Below, piece after piece: positions 1 to 8,385 of a stretch of DNA of 64,000 nt (position 1 is its first letter; each line of letters opens with the position of its first letter). The notes beneath the pieces are model-generated. The model worked only from the letters and a program-made list of their open reading frames with translations, was not told the origin of the DNA and made no database searches. The DNA is from Alistipes ihumii AP11 (GTDB lineage Bacteria > Bacteroidota > Bacteroidia > Bacteroidales > Rikenellaceae), in the NCBI RefSeq assembly GCF_025144665.1, contig NZ_CP102294.1, positions 1,612,001 through 1,676,000 of the forward strand. Reading direction: 5' to 3'. The translations under genes were made by a program, and so were the position numbers.

Positions 1-852
1 AAAAGCAGAGGCAGACCAGATACATCCCCCACGCAATGACCCTCGTCACGCGCCCCTTATCGACCTGACGGCCCGAGAATATGCGCGAGATGGCCATGCC
101 GACGGCCATCAGCGTGAAGAAGACGCCCATGCCGTGCGTAATGCCGATCTGGCGCGCATACATCGCCACGTAAGTCGTCGTCATGCCGTAAGGAATCGAC
201 AGCATCAGCAAATCGATCCCCGCAGGAATCCCCTTGACGAGGATGAAGCGGTCGAGCGAGACAGGCTCCCGCTTGACGGGTGCCTTGACGGGCGCCTTGA
301 CCAGCGAGGCCATTGCGAAGCCCAGCGAGCAAGAGATCAGCGAGCAAACGAAAATCACCTCGAACGAGTAAGCGTCGTGCAGGAACAGTCCCACCATCGG
401 ACCGACCGACATCGCTATGTTGTTGGCCAGTCCGTAGTACCCCAGTCCCTCGCCCCGGCGCGAAGAGGGCATGATATCGATCACGACCGTGTTGCCGGCC
501 ACCGTAACCATGCCGAACGAGAAGCCGTGCACGACGCGCAGTATGGTGAACAACGTGAGCGTCCCCGCCAGCAGATAGCCCGCGAAGACGGAAGTGAAGA
601 CGAAAAAAGCCAGCAGATAGAGCGGCTTGCGCGCGAACGTATCGAGCAGATAACCCGAAAACGGCCTGACCGACAGCGCTGCGATCGTATAGCACGACAG
701 CACGGCCCCCGCCATGCCGCTGCCCGTGCCGAACTCCTCCGTCAGATAGAACGGCAGGACCGGCATCAGCAGGTAAAAACCGAAAAAAAGCAGGAAATTG
801 GCGGACAGGATATAGCAATAACTCGATGTGACCAAACGTTCCTTCGACATAG
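1..852 (-). CDS. MFS transporter, C-terminus cut off by window edge
   Basis: The frame from an ATG at 850-852 stays open to base 1, giving 284 residues with no stop, so the C-terminus lies outside the window. The protein has regularly spaced hydrophobic helices and the loop between helices 2 and 3 typical of the major facilitator superfamily (RPFSGYLLDTFARKPLY). A basic, proline-rich cytoplasmic loop (KAPVKAPVKREP) near residue 195 separates the two six-helix halves. It resembles drug- or sugar-efflux MFS proteins, but the substrate cannot be read from the sequence. A TACCTTTG -7-like element lies 18 bp upstream of the ATG. The DUF4251-like gene at 1056 is divergent, so the two share the short upstream region. 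Confidence 0.85.
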
Positions 853-869
853 CGACAGAAATTTCGACA

Positions 870-877
870 AAGGTAAG
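870..877 (-). promoter_or_regulatory. Bacteroidota -7 element upstream of the MFS gene
   Basis: Read on the - strand the bases are TACCTTTG, a full match to the TAnnTTTG -7 consensus, 18 bp before the MFS start codon. No TTTG -33 element sits at the expected 19-21 bp, so only half the promoter is supported. Confidence 0.45.
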
Positions 878-978
878 GATGTTTTTTGAAAATGGTTTTC
901 GGATCGCCGATCGGCAAGCCGTCATTCGGAAGGTCTTTCGCACGGCAGCCGGACCGCGGGTTTTCGCCGAAACCGGGC

Positions 979-1008
979 TTGAATATATCCCGATAATGAT
1001 TATCTTGC
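979..1008 (+). promoter_or_regulatory. Possible promoter of the first DUF4251-like gene
   Basis: TTG at 979-981 and TATCTTGC at 1001-1008 are separated by 19 bp, close to the TTTG / TAnnTTTG arrangement but with deviations in both boxes. The start codon follows 47 bp downstream. Confidence 0.35.
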
Positions 1009-1055
1009 AGTACGAAGCGAATCGTCCGCATATCGTTCACTTAATTCCGAATGCC

Positions 1056-1604
1056 ATGAAAACCAAAATGCTCGTCCTGTTCGCGCTTGCCCTGCTCGGA
1101 ACGGCCGAAAAGGCAACGGCTCAGGCCGCAGACAAGAAAGCCGCACGCAAGGAGAAAAAAGAGCTCAGGCAATCGATCGACCGCGCAAGGCACCAGCAGG
1201 CGCTGGACGCGATCCTCGACAGCGCGTTCGTTTTGCAGGCGAACGCCGTGCTTCTGGAGAACTACCCGAGAGAGCTGGTCGACTTTCATCGGAACTTCGT
1301 CTCGATGGAGGGCGGCCATTTCAGCATTCAGATGAGCGGCATCGCGGCCAATCCCGTCCTCAAGACGGGAGGCGAGGTGTCCCGCATGCGGATCAGGACC
1401 GACAAAAAAGGCTTCGTCCGGTGCAGAATAGACCTCTCGGGCATCGTGATGACTTCTTCGACCGTATATCTGACGCTGTACCCCGACAGCAACGAGGCGA
1501 CCGCAACGGTCCGTTCGCTCCGGGGAGGCCGGGGCGTCACGCTCGAAGGCGTCATCGTACCGGCGGCCGATGCCGAGGTGCTTCGGAATATCTCGACTTA
1601 CTGA
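1056..1604 (+). CDS. DUF4251-like secreted protein
   Basis: This encodes 182 residues starting at ATG 1056, chosen because a clear signal peptide (MKTKMLVLFALALLGTAEKA, cleavage after TAQA) begins there; the longer open frame upstream has no such signal. The mature part opens with a Lys/Arg/Glu-rich helix (KKAARKEKKELRQ), followed by a beta-rich domain containing NFVSMEGG and KTDKKGF-type strands. This is the pattern of the Bacteroidales DUF4251 family, probably periplasmic or surface-located and of unknown function. A paralogue with the same order of motifs lies convergently at 1844-2407. I recognise the family from pattern only; no biochemical role is known to me. Confidence 0.8.
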   Translation: MKTKMLVLFALALLGTAEKATAQAADKKAARKEKKELRQSIDRARHQQALDAILDSAFVLQANAVLLENYPRELVDFHRNFVSMEGGHFSIQMSGIAANPVLKTGGEVSRMRIRTDKKGFVRCRIDLSGIVMTSSTVYLTLYPDSNEATATVRSLRGGRGVTLEGVIVPAADAEVLRNISTY

Positions 1605-1843
1605 TTGCCCGCGCCGTACCGGTCCGGGCAATCCGCCGATCCGTCTCCGCTCCGATTTGCCCAAGAGCCCCGGTCGCCCGGTCTCCGGTTCTCGCTTCAT
1701 CGGCTTCACGGACGGAGCGGCGCAAACATAAAGAACCGGTCGGAGCGGGTCGACCGGTTTCAATTTGCAATAACAACTTCCGGACATAAGTCCGGCCAAC
1801 GCTTCCGGGCGACAATCGAGAAGAGCCGTCCCGCTCCGCCGCC

Positions 1844-2407
1844 TTAAAACAGCGAGCGGCCTTTGTACACGCTGCGCCGGTCGTAAGGCACCAGCTCGCC
1901 GCTGAGCGTCACCCGATTGCTGCTGTACGTGGGATACACCGTTACGGAGGCCTTGTTGTCCAACGGATTGAGCACGATTTCGGCCATCCACGACGAAGTT
2001 CCCGAACCCACGACGCTCATCTGGTAGCGCACGAAACCTTTTTTGTCGGTTTTCACCGACACGTTGGTCACGATTCCGTCGACGGTGATGCCGCCCAATC
2101 CGTTGGCGCCGGGCCATGGCAAATTGGGGAACGCAAGCTGGATCACGGCACGCTCGCCCTCCATCGAGACGAAATTGGTCGTCGAGCTGACATAGGCTAT
2201 CCGGCCCCGCCGGAACGTCACTTTATCGGCTTTCAGAATGAACGCGCTATCCTGCAACGCCTTCATGGCCGAATCGTGCATGCGGGCATCCAATGCCCGG
2301 TAATACTCTTTCTGAGCCGCACGGGCCGCCTTGCGGTCCGCGGACTTTTGGGCCGAGACGCTCGCACAGAGCGATGCGAGCGCGACCATCAATAAAATCT
2401 TTTTCAT
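1844..2407 (-). CDS. DUF4251-like secreted protein, paralogue of 1056-1604
   Basis: This encodes 187 residues from ATG 2405-2407, chosen because the signal peptide (KKILLMVALASLCASVSAQ) starts there; the open frame continues far upstream but without coding character. Shared features with the convergent neighbour are the basic N-terminal helix (DRKAARAAQKEYYRAL), a DSAF-L-A motif, NFVSMEG and KTDKKGFVRYQ. The C-terminal half is beta-rich. It is a predicted exported protein of the DUF4251 family, function unknown. Immediately upstream (2419-2508) is one copy of a roughly 90-bp dispersed repeat, so the promoter may lie in or beyond that repeat. Confidence 0.8.
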   Translation of the reverse strand: MKKILLMVALASLCASVSAQKSADRKAARAAQKEYYRALDARMHDSAMKALQDSAFILKADKVTFRRGRIAYVSSTTNFVSMEGERAVIQLAFPNLPWPGANGLGGITVDGIVTNVSVKTDKKGFVRYQMSVVGSGTSSWMAEIVLNPLDNKASVTVYPTYSSNRVTLSGELVPYDRRSVYKGRSLF

Positions 2408-3026
2408 AGCCGGTCGACTTTTAAAAACAAACCGTAGGCCGAATGCAGAGCCGAACTCGTTCGGATTATGCCGAGGCGCAACATTCTTCAACGATTGAAA
2501 ATCCAATAATATAACGGCGACGGCGGCGCGCAAATTATCCGTTCGCATCACGAAAAGCCGGTCGCAGCTCTCCCTGCCGTTCTGCCGACCGCCGGCGAAT
2601 CCGTCCGAACCGCAAAACCGTCCGGTTCGAACGCCGCAAAATCGTGCCGGATTCTGCGAACCGCCATATAACGAAGACGCTTTCCCGGCCGTTTCCGTTG
2701 CAACGGCCGCATTGAAGCCCGGCCTACCTGCCGTCAGGTACGGGACAACGCTTCGCTTCGCACGGACGAAAACCGGACATTCCCGCCGCATATTATCGGA
2801 ATCCCGTACAAAAACGTCCGAAAAGCATGAACAAGCCGCTTTCCGGCATCCCCGACCGGGATGACCGTCCTCGGGCAAACAGCCGCACGGCCAAACGCCC
2901 GAAAGAACGAAATAAGCGCCGGACCCGTAAGCCCGTAGAATGGAGTCGCAAGCCAGAAACAGTGCTGACGAACCGCCACGTCCCCTTTCGCACGATGGCG
3001 CCGGTCCGAACCGGAAAAGGCTGCCG
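2408..3026. other. 619-bp spacer without a gene
   Basis: The spacer separates ansA from the DUF4251-like gene. It contains the 90-bp dispersed repeat (2419-2508). The open frames here are arginine-rich and read antisense-like composition, with no family resemblance. No tRNA or clear terminator is visible. Confidence 0.6.
2419..2508 (-). repeat. Dispersed intergenic repeat, copy 1
   Basis: This stretch aligns with 60798-60890. Shared blocks include GCAGAGYCGAACTCGTTCGG, TGCCGAGGCG and GATTGAAAATCC, with the distance from the second to the third block identical in both copies. Both copies are in the same orientation in the window and both lie in intergenic DNA. The better-known reading direction is unclear; strand is given as - because copy 1 precedes a - strand gene. 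Confidence 0.65.
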
Positions 3027-4064
3027 TCAGACCGTGATCTCGCCCCGGATCGAGCGGCCCAGCATGTCGCGGACCCGATCGCCGTCCCAGTTCTGCCCCA
3101 GCAGATACATCAGCTTCGTAACGGCGCTTTCGGTCGTAATGTCCCGGCCGCTGACTACGCCGCACTCCTGAAGGCGCCTGCCGGTCTCGTACATATCCAT
3201 CGACACGCTGCCGCCCTGACATTGCGTCACGTTCAGTACGACCGTTCCCCGCTCGACCGCACGGCCTACCGCCCGCACGAACCAGTCGGCCGTCGGCGCG
3301 TTTCCCGCCCCGTAGGTCTCCAGCACGACGCCGCGAACGCCGGGAATGCGGAGCATCGCCCCAAGCGTCTCGGGACGCATACCGGGAAAAATCTTGACGA
3401 TCTCGATTCCCGTTTCCAGAGCGGTCGCAATACGCAACGGGGCGGAATCCTCCTTCGCCCGGCGGATAAAAGGCTCGTTGTAATGGATATTCACCCCGAC
3501 GTCGGCCAGCGCCGGATAGTTGTCCGAACGGAAGGCATTGAGCAGCTCGGCGCTGTGTTTCGTCGTGCGGTTCGCACGGAACAGCTTGTTCTGAAAATAG
3601 ATGCAGACTTCCGGAACGACGGCGCGCCCTCCCTCTTTCGCCGCGGCGATCTCGATCGCGGTAATCAGGTTCTCCCGCCCGTCGGTCCGCAGCACGCCGA
3701 TCGGAATCTGACTGCCCGTGAAGACGACCGGCTTGCCCAGATTCTCGATCATGAAGCTGAGCGCCGAGGCAGAATAGGCCATCGTATCGGTTCCGTGCAG
3801 CACGACGAAGCCGTCGAACGACGCATAGCTGTCGCGGATCAGCCGAGCGAGCTCGATCCACAGCGCGGGGGTCACGTTCGACGAGTCGATCGGCTTGAAA
3901 TGAAGCACGCTGATATCGACGTTCAGCATCTTCAGATAGGGAAACTCCTCGTACATGTCGTTGAAATCGAACGGAGAAAGGGCCCCCGTCTCGGGATTGG
4001 TTTTCATGCCGATCGTTCCGCCCGTGTAGATCAGCAGAATCGAAGCCCTGAATGTCTCGGCCAT
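3027..4064 (-). CDS. ansA: Type I L-asparaginase
   Basis: The 345-residue product hydrolyses L-asparagine to aspartate and ammonia, and as a type I enzyme without signal peptide it should be cytoplasmic. Both catalytic threonine motifs are present: YTGGTIG with Thr14, and HGTDTM at residues 90-95. The Lys/Asp partner region (FTGSQIPIG) follows. Length and motif order match the bacterial AnsA family. It lies 55 bp downstream of tatD on the same strand and may be the last gene of a dprA-tatD-ansA transcript. The ATG at 4064 gives the family-typical short N-terminus. Confidence 0.93.
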   Translation of the reverse strand: MAETFRASILLIYTGGTIGMKTNPETGALSPFDFNDMYEEFPYLKMLNVDISVLHFKPIDSSNVTPALWIELARLIRDSYASFDGFVVLHGTDTMAYSASALSFMIENLGKPVVFTGSQIPIGVLRTDGRENLITAIEIAAAKEGGRAVVPEVCIYFQNKLFRANRTTKHSAELLNAFRSDNYPALADVGVNIHYNEPFIRRAKEDSAPLRIATALETGIEIVKIFPGMRPETLGAMLRIPGVRGVVLETYGAGNAPTADWFVRAVGRAVERGTVVLNVTQCQGGSVSMDMYETGRRLQECGVVSGRDITTESAVTKLMYLLGQNWDGDRVRDMLGRSIRGEITV

Positions 4065-4119
4065 AGCGAACGGTTATGATGCCGCCTCCGAATCGGACGC
4101 GAGCGGTTCTACGGCAAAA

Positions 4120-4917
4120 TTAGCAAAAAATCGAGTCGCCGAACATCGCCCGCACATTGCGTTCGGTCGCTTCCTCCACGCGTCGCTCGTCCGTACCGCA
4201 CAGTTCGGCCACCTTGGCGCACACATAGCGGACGTAAGCGCTCTCGTTGCGCTTGCCCCGGAAAGGCACGGGCGTCAGGTAAGGCGCGTCGGTCTCCAGC
4301 ACCGCCCGCTCGATTCCGATCTCCGGCAGCAGGCCCGCGATCGCCGACCGCTTGAACGTCACGACGCCGCCTACGCCGAACAGGAAGTCGCCGCATCCGA
4401 GAATCCGCCGGTAGTGCTCCCGCGTCCCGCAAAAGCTGTGCATGACGCCGCGCACGCCCCGGCCCCGGTACTCCTCCAGCACGCCGCACATCTCGTCCCA
4501 AGCATCGCGCGTGTGAATCACCAGCGGCAGTCCGTACCGCAAAGCCAGCTCGATCTGAAACCGTAGCGCCTCCAGCTGTTCGTCCGCGAAATCGCGGCTC
4601 CAGTACAGGTCGAGGCCCACCTCGCCCACGCCGCAGAAACGGATGCCGTCAGGCGGCGCCTCCAGCAAGCGGGCCACCCTCTCCAGATCGTCCCTGTAAC
4701 GGGGATTGTCGTTGACCGAGGTCGGATGAAGCCCCATCATCGGAAAGCAATAGCCGGCATAGCGCCGCGCCGTCTCGAACATAGCCCCGTAGGAGTGTCC
4801 GTCCACAGCCGGCAGCAAGATGCGGCCTACTCCCGCCTCTCGGGCCCGGGCGACGACCGCGTCCCGATCGCCGTCGAAAACCTCGTCGTAAATGTGCGAA
4901 TGCGTATCGATCAGCAT
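4120..4917 (-). CDS. tatD: TatD family metal-dependent hydrolase / DNase
   Basis: This encodes 265 residues of a TIM-barrel metallohydrolase of the TatD family, which act as 3'-5' exonucleases in DNA quality control. Metal-ligand motifs are in order: DTHSH at residues 4-8, GEVGLD with the bridging Glu, IHTRDA, MHSFCG and ETDAPYLTP near the C-terminus. The ATG at 4917 overlaps the last 7 bases of dprA, indicating translational coupling. The longer upstream frame is the antisense-like extension through dprA and is not used. Confidence 0.93.
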   Translation of the reverse strand: MLIDTHSHIYDEVFDGDRDAVVARAREAGVGRILLPAVDGHSYGAMFETARRYAGYCFPMMGLHPTSVNDNPRYRDDLERVARLLEAPPDGIRFCGVGEVGLDLYWSRDFADEQLEALRFQIELALRYGLPLVIHTRDAWDEMCGVLEEYRGRGVRGVMHSFCGTREHYRRILGCGDFLFGVGGVVTFKRSAIAGLLPEIGIERAVLETDAPYLTPVPFRGKRNESAYVRYVCAKVAELCGTDERRVEEATERNVRAMFGDSIFC

Positions 4918-6032
4918 GACTTCGAAATCTTGATATACGAATCGCCGGCAACCGCCCGGACTATGCCGGCCAGTTCCAGCTCCATCAACAGTTCGCTGAG
5001 CCGGCCCGGCTCCAGTCCGCTCAGCAGCTCGAGCTCCTCGACCGAACGGGGCGTTACCCCGTCGATCCATTTCAGCAGATCGGCCTGCCCGGCCGGAAGC
5101 GCCCGCTCCGAACCGCCGAACAAGTCTCCCTCCGCCGGCCTCGCCTCCGGAACCGGCTCCCAGCCGAGGCAATCGGCTATATCCCGCCCCGAGCAAACCA
5201 TCTGAGCTTTCAGGCTGCAGATCAGCCGGTTCGTTCCCTGCGACCGGTCGTCGTCGATCCGCCCGGGCGCGGCCATGACCGTCCGCTCGTATCCGTCGGC
5301 CATTTCGGCCGTAATCAGCGATCCGCCCTTCGCCGCCGACTCGATCACCAGCGTCCCTTCGCTCAGTCCGGCGATGATCCGGTTGCGCTGCACGAAGCTC
5401 GAACGGTCGCACCGGCAACCGCTGTGAAACTCGCTCACGATCGCTCCGCCCTGCTGCACCATGCGGCGCGCGCTCTCGGTATGGCGCGACGGATAGATGC
5501 GCGTCAGCGGATGCGCGACGACCCCGACCGTCCGCAGACCGGCATTCATCGCTGCCCGGTGAGCCTCGATATCGACTCCGTAGGCCAGCCCGCTGACGAT
5601 CACCGCGTCGGGAACCAGCGCGGCCAGCTCCCCGATCAGGCGCTCGCAAAGCATCGCCCCGTAAGGAGTCATGCGCCTCGTGCCGACCACCGACAGCCAG
5701 CGGGGCGAGTTCAGATCGGTTCCGCCGCTCACGTAGATCACATGCGGATAATCGGGGCACTCCTTGAGCCGGCGGGGATAGTCCGCCGAGCACGCATCGA
5801 TCGCCCGGATCCGGTGCCTCTCGACGAAAGCGAGCTCCCGTTCCGCCGCCCCGTGATACTCGCGGCGGCTGATACTCCGCGCCAGCTCGGGTTTCAGTCC
5901 GGATCGGAGCACGATCTCCTGCTGCGTCGCGGCGAACAGCCGCTCGGCCGAGCCGAAGCACTCGACCAAATGAATGGCCGTACGGCTTCCTATCTCCGGG
6001 TGCATCGTAAGGGCTATGTCGTCGACAGTCAT
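4911..6032 (-). CDS. dprA: DNA-processing protein DprA
   Basis: The 373-residue protein loads RecA on incoming single-stranded DNA in natural transformation. The N-terminal part (about 1-80) is SAM/helix-hairpin-helix-like. The central Rossmann fold carries GTRRMTPYG, SGLAYGVDIEAH and the GTLVIESAAKGGSLITAEMA signature. The last 60 residues are a small winged-helix (DML1-like) region. The start at ATG 6032 gives the usual family N-terminus (TVDDIALTMHPEIG); the upstream in-frame sequence is not family-like. It overlaps tatD by 7 bp. No other competence genes are in the window. Confidence 0.93.
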   Translation of the reverse strand: MTVDDIALTMHPEIGSRTAIHLVECFGSAERLFAATQQEIVLRSGLKPELARSISRREYHGAAERELAFVERHRIRAIDACSADYPRRLKECPDYPHVIYVSGGTDLNSPRWLSVVGTRRMTPYGAMLCERLIGELAALVPDAVIVSGLAYGVDIEAHRAAMNAGLRTVGVVAHPLTRIYPSRHTESARRMVQQGGAIVSEFHSGCRCDRSSFVQRNRIIAGLSEGTLVIESAAKGGSLITAEMADGYERTVMAAPGRIDDDRSQGTNRLICSLKAQMVCSGRDIADCLGWEPVPEARPAEGDLFGGSERALPAGQADLLKWIDGVTPRSVEELELLSGLEPGRLSELLMELELAGIVRAVAGDSYIKISKSC

Positions 6033-6379
6033 TTCGGGAAACGGTTCTCTCGGTCCGGGGCGGCGCCCGGCGCCGTCCGCTGCGTAAAGATAGAAAATTA
6101 TCGGCACGAACCTATTCCCGCGCAGGAGAAATAAAATCGCCGGACAATACGGTCCCGGCCGACGGCGATTCGTCCCGAACGAGGACGAGGCCCCGGAACA
6201 AACACCCATTCCATATCGCTTGCACGCCTCTTCAATGCAAGCGTCGAACAGCTCCTCCGGATGTTTTTCGGACACGAAGCCCGTTCCCATTCGGACCGAC
6301 CCCGTACTTTCGAATACGGCATCGGGCCGAGTCCGGCCCGAACTCGTCCCCTCGGAAAAGGACGAAAATGTCCGTGAAT
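6033..6379. other. 347-bp spacer upstream of dprA and the tRNA promoter
   Basis: No supported gene. The dprA promoter should lie here, but I see no complete TTTG / TAnnTTTG pair on the - strand. Confidence 0.5.
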
Positions 6380-6410
6380 TTTGACGGTTCGGAAATAATT
6401 TCTATATTTG
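6380..6410 (+). promoter_or_regulatory. Promoter of tRNA-Cys
   Basis: TTTG at 6380-6383 and TATATTTG at 6403-6410 match both Bacteroidota promoter boxes exactly, with a 19-bp spacer. The tRNA begins 14 bp after the -7 box. Confidence 0.85.
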
Positions 6411-6423
6411 CCGTCCCATACAG

Positions 6424-6494
6424 GGCCTGATGGCCGAGTGGTTAGGCAGAGGTCTGCAAAACCTCTTACAGCGGTTCAATTCCGCTTCAGGCCT
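6424..6494 (+). tRNA. tRNA-Cys (GCA)
   Basis: This 71-nt sequence folds as a cloverleaf. The acceptor stem is GGCCTGA / TCAGGCC, the D stem GCC / GGC, the anticodon stem GAGGT / ACCTC, and the T stem AGCGG / CCGCT. The anticodon loop CTGCAAA places GCA in the anticodon. The discriminator base is T, as expected for cysteine tRNA. CCA is not encoded. A strong hairpin terminator follows within 6 bp. Confidence 0.97.
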
Positions 6495-6499
6495 CGACG

Positions 6500-6536
6500 A
6501 AAAGGGGCTGTCTCGGATTACGAGACAGCCCCTTTT
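6500..6536 (+). terminator. Rho-independent terminator after tRNA-Cys
   Basis: A perfect 16-bp stem (AAAAGGGGCTGTCTCG and its complement) encloses a 5-nt loop GATTA and ends in TTTT. It ends tRNA-Cys and, being symmetric with A and T ends, may also act on transcripts from the - strand. Confidence 0.9.
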
Positions 6537-6644
6537 CCATGGTGCACGGCTTTCGCGGATTACGCCCGAACCCAGAGAATCCTCCGTCTCGCCCTCCGCA
6601 GGCAACATACTCCGATTCATCCCGAGGGGCGACCCGCGATCGGG

Positions 6645-7409
6645 CTATTTTTCCTCCGGGCTCTGTCGAACGACGCATTCCGCAGCGACTTTCCCCCGAC
6701 GGCGGCGGCGCAGCAGCCAACCCGCGAGAAACAGCGCCAGCGCCGTGCCGGTCGCGACCAGCCAATAGAAAGGAATCCCCCAAGTCAGATACACGACCCT
6801 GAACTTGACGATACCCAGCAGCAGCAAAACCAACACGGCTCCCGCCAGCAACCGGAACTCCCGGCGCACGGCCGAAACGGTCGCGGAAACCGGCACGGCA
6901 GCGCCTCCCCGGCTCCGGCGCGACGGCCACAGGGCCGGAACCTCCCGGCAGCGCGCGCGATAGTCGGCTCCGTATTTCCCAAGCATGAGCCGCTCCTCTC
7001 TGCCGAGAATCGTCAGGTAGCAAGCGGCATAAAGCGCGGTCGCGCCGATTACGAACCAGTCCGTTCCCGTGTAAAGCACGATTCCGGACCAAATCAGGAA
7101 ATTGCCGGCATAGAGCGGATAGCGCATCCGCGCATAAATTCCCTCCGTCGGGAAAGGCATCGCGGGCGGATTCCCCGAAGCCCGAAGCCGGGTCCTGTAG
7201 AGCATGACGGCCGTCGAGCGGACACGCAGGGCGAATCCCGAGCCGAGCAGAAGCGCGCATACCGCCAGCAGAATCCATCCGTCGGCGATCCGGAACGGCG
7301 TCGTCACCAGCAAGGCGGCGACACTGGCGGGAAGCAGCCACAGCGACAGCCGTCCGCGAAGAGCGTAAAGTTTTCGAGAGAGAGCCGAGTAACTTTGCGA
7401 AAGTGTCAT
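6645..7409 (-). CDS. Isoprenylcysteine methyltransferase-like integral membrane protein
   Basis: The 254-residue protein has about six hydrophobic segments. The middle part carries the PEMT/ICMT-type pattern GIYARMRYPLYAGNFLIWSG followed by a conserved glutamate pair and Tyr/Gly block (REERLMLGKYGADY). In that superfamily this region binds S-adenosylmethionine for methylation of a lipid or lipid-linked substrate; the substrate here is unknown. The C-terminal 65 residues add two more helices and an Arg-rich tail. The start codon overlaps the stop of the PAP2 gene by 4 bp, so the two are co-translated and a shared lipid substrate is plausible. Confidence 0.75.
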   Translation of the reverse strand: MTLSQSYSALSRKLYALRGRLSLWLLPASVAALLVTTPFRIADGWILLAVCALLLGSGFALRVRSTAVMLYRTRLRASGNPPAMPFPTEGIYARMRYPLYAGNFLIWSGIVLYTGTDWFVIGATALYAACYLTILGREERLMLGKYGADYRARCREVPALWPSRRSRGGAAVPVSATVSAVRREFRLLAGAVLVLLLLGIVKFRVVYLTWGIPFYWLVATGTALALFLAGWLLRRRRRGKVAAECVVRQSPEEK

Positions 7410-8002
7410 AGAGCGTCTTTTTCAGATGATCCCGGGGAAACCTCCTCCGTCCGTCGCATCCGCCTCAGGCAAAGCCTGACCGAGACGGCCGCCAGCGACA
7501 GGCCGAGCAGCAGACCGAACAGAATATCCATCGGATAGTGCACGCCCAGATAGATCCGGCTGTACGCCAGCAGGGCCGCCCATACGAAAATGGCTATGGC
7601 ATACCACCTCCGGCGGAACAGCACGGAAGTGAACAGCGCGATCGAGAAGCTGATGGCCGCATGGGCGGAAACCGTGCCGTACAGCCCGCCCCGGTAGTCC
7701 CGGACCGTATGCACCAGCGATTCGACGCCGGGCGTATGGGTCGGACGCAGCTTCGGCACGTTATGCTTGAAGAAGTTGCATATCTGGTCGTCCGCTATGA
7801 CCGTCGCACCCAGAAACAGCACGACCCACAGCAGACCGCGCGTTCCGAACCGCCTCCACACGGCATACAGCAGCACGGCATACAACGGAATCCAAGTGAG
7901 CCGGGCCGTCACGAAATAGAAGAAAGCGTCCCAGAAAGCGCCTCCGTCGCCGTTCAGGGCGAGCAGGAGCTCCCGGTCGAGATCGAGAAGCGATTGCCAC
8001 AT
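7406..8002 (-). CDS. PAP2 family membrane phosphatase
   Basis: This encodes 198 residues with five to six membrane helices and all three acid-phosphatase motifs: KX6RP at residues 79-87, a VSAH variant of PSGH at 111-114, and SRX5HX3D at 148-159. Such proteins dephosphorylate undecaprenyl pyrophosphate or phosphatidic/phosphatidylglycerol phosphates at the outer face of the inner membrane. The second motif has Ala where Gly is usual (S112-A113-H114), a mild deviation. It overlaps the methyltransferase-like gene by 4 bp. A TATTTTTG -7-like element lies at 8025-8032 without a clear -33 box. Confidence 0.88.
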   Translation of the reverse strand: MWQSLLDLDRELLLALNGDGGAFWDAFFYFVTARLTWIPLYAVLLYAVWRRFGTRGLLWVVLFLGATVIADDQICNFFKHNVPKLRPTHTPGVESLVHTVRDYRGGLYGTVSAHAAISFSIALFTSVLFRRRWYAIAIFVWAALLAYSRIYLGVHYPMDILFGLLLGLSLAAVSVRLCLRRMRRTEEVSPGSSEKDAL

Positions 8003-8385
8003 AGCGGTGTTTTTCGTTCGGTCTCAAAAATACGACGAAAAAAGCGGATCGCCAACTATCCGTCCGCATACGGAGAAGGCCCCGTCCTCCGTGCCGTCCG
8101 TGCCGCCGGCCTGACCGAAGAACAATCCGGCTCGCACGGCACTCCGTATGCAGGCCCGAGCGGAATCGGAACAAGGCCCGGCAAGACAGAGACCTTGTCC
8201 TCACAATAAGTCAAATGCTCCTATCCGCCCCCACGCGCCGCGAATCCGTCGGGCTTTCGGCATCATATCGCGTCCTCAGCCGAAACGGCACGAATACGAG
8301 TCGCCTCGGCCATCGCGATCAAATACAAACGGATGCGAGCGACGAAAAGCATCGGACCGCAGAAGATTCTCTGACGCTATCCCGG
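8003..8385. other. 383-bp spacer
   Basis: No supported gene lies between the MBOAT gene and the PAP2 gene. The overlapping open frames on both strands are Arg/Pro-rich and resemble nothing. The PAP2 promoter is expected near 8025. Confidence 0.5.

Noticed and set aside
57-1040. 327-codon - strand frame
   Set aside because: It is another frame of the partial MFS gene; the true frame runs from 852 to base 1 with clear membrane helices.
2827-3171. 114-codon + strand frame overlapping the ansA 3' end
   Set aside because: Basic, low-complexity translation that overlaps a certain gene on the other strand.
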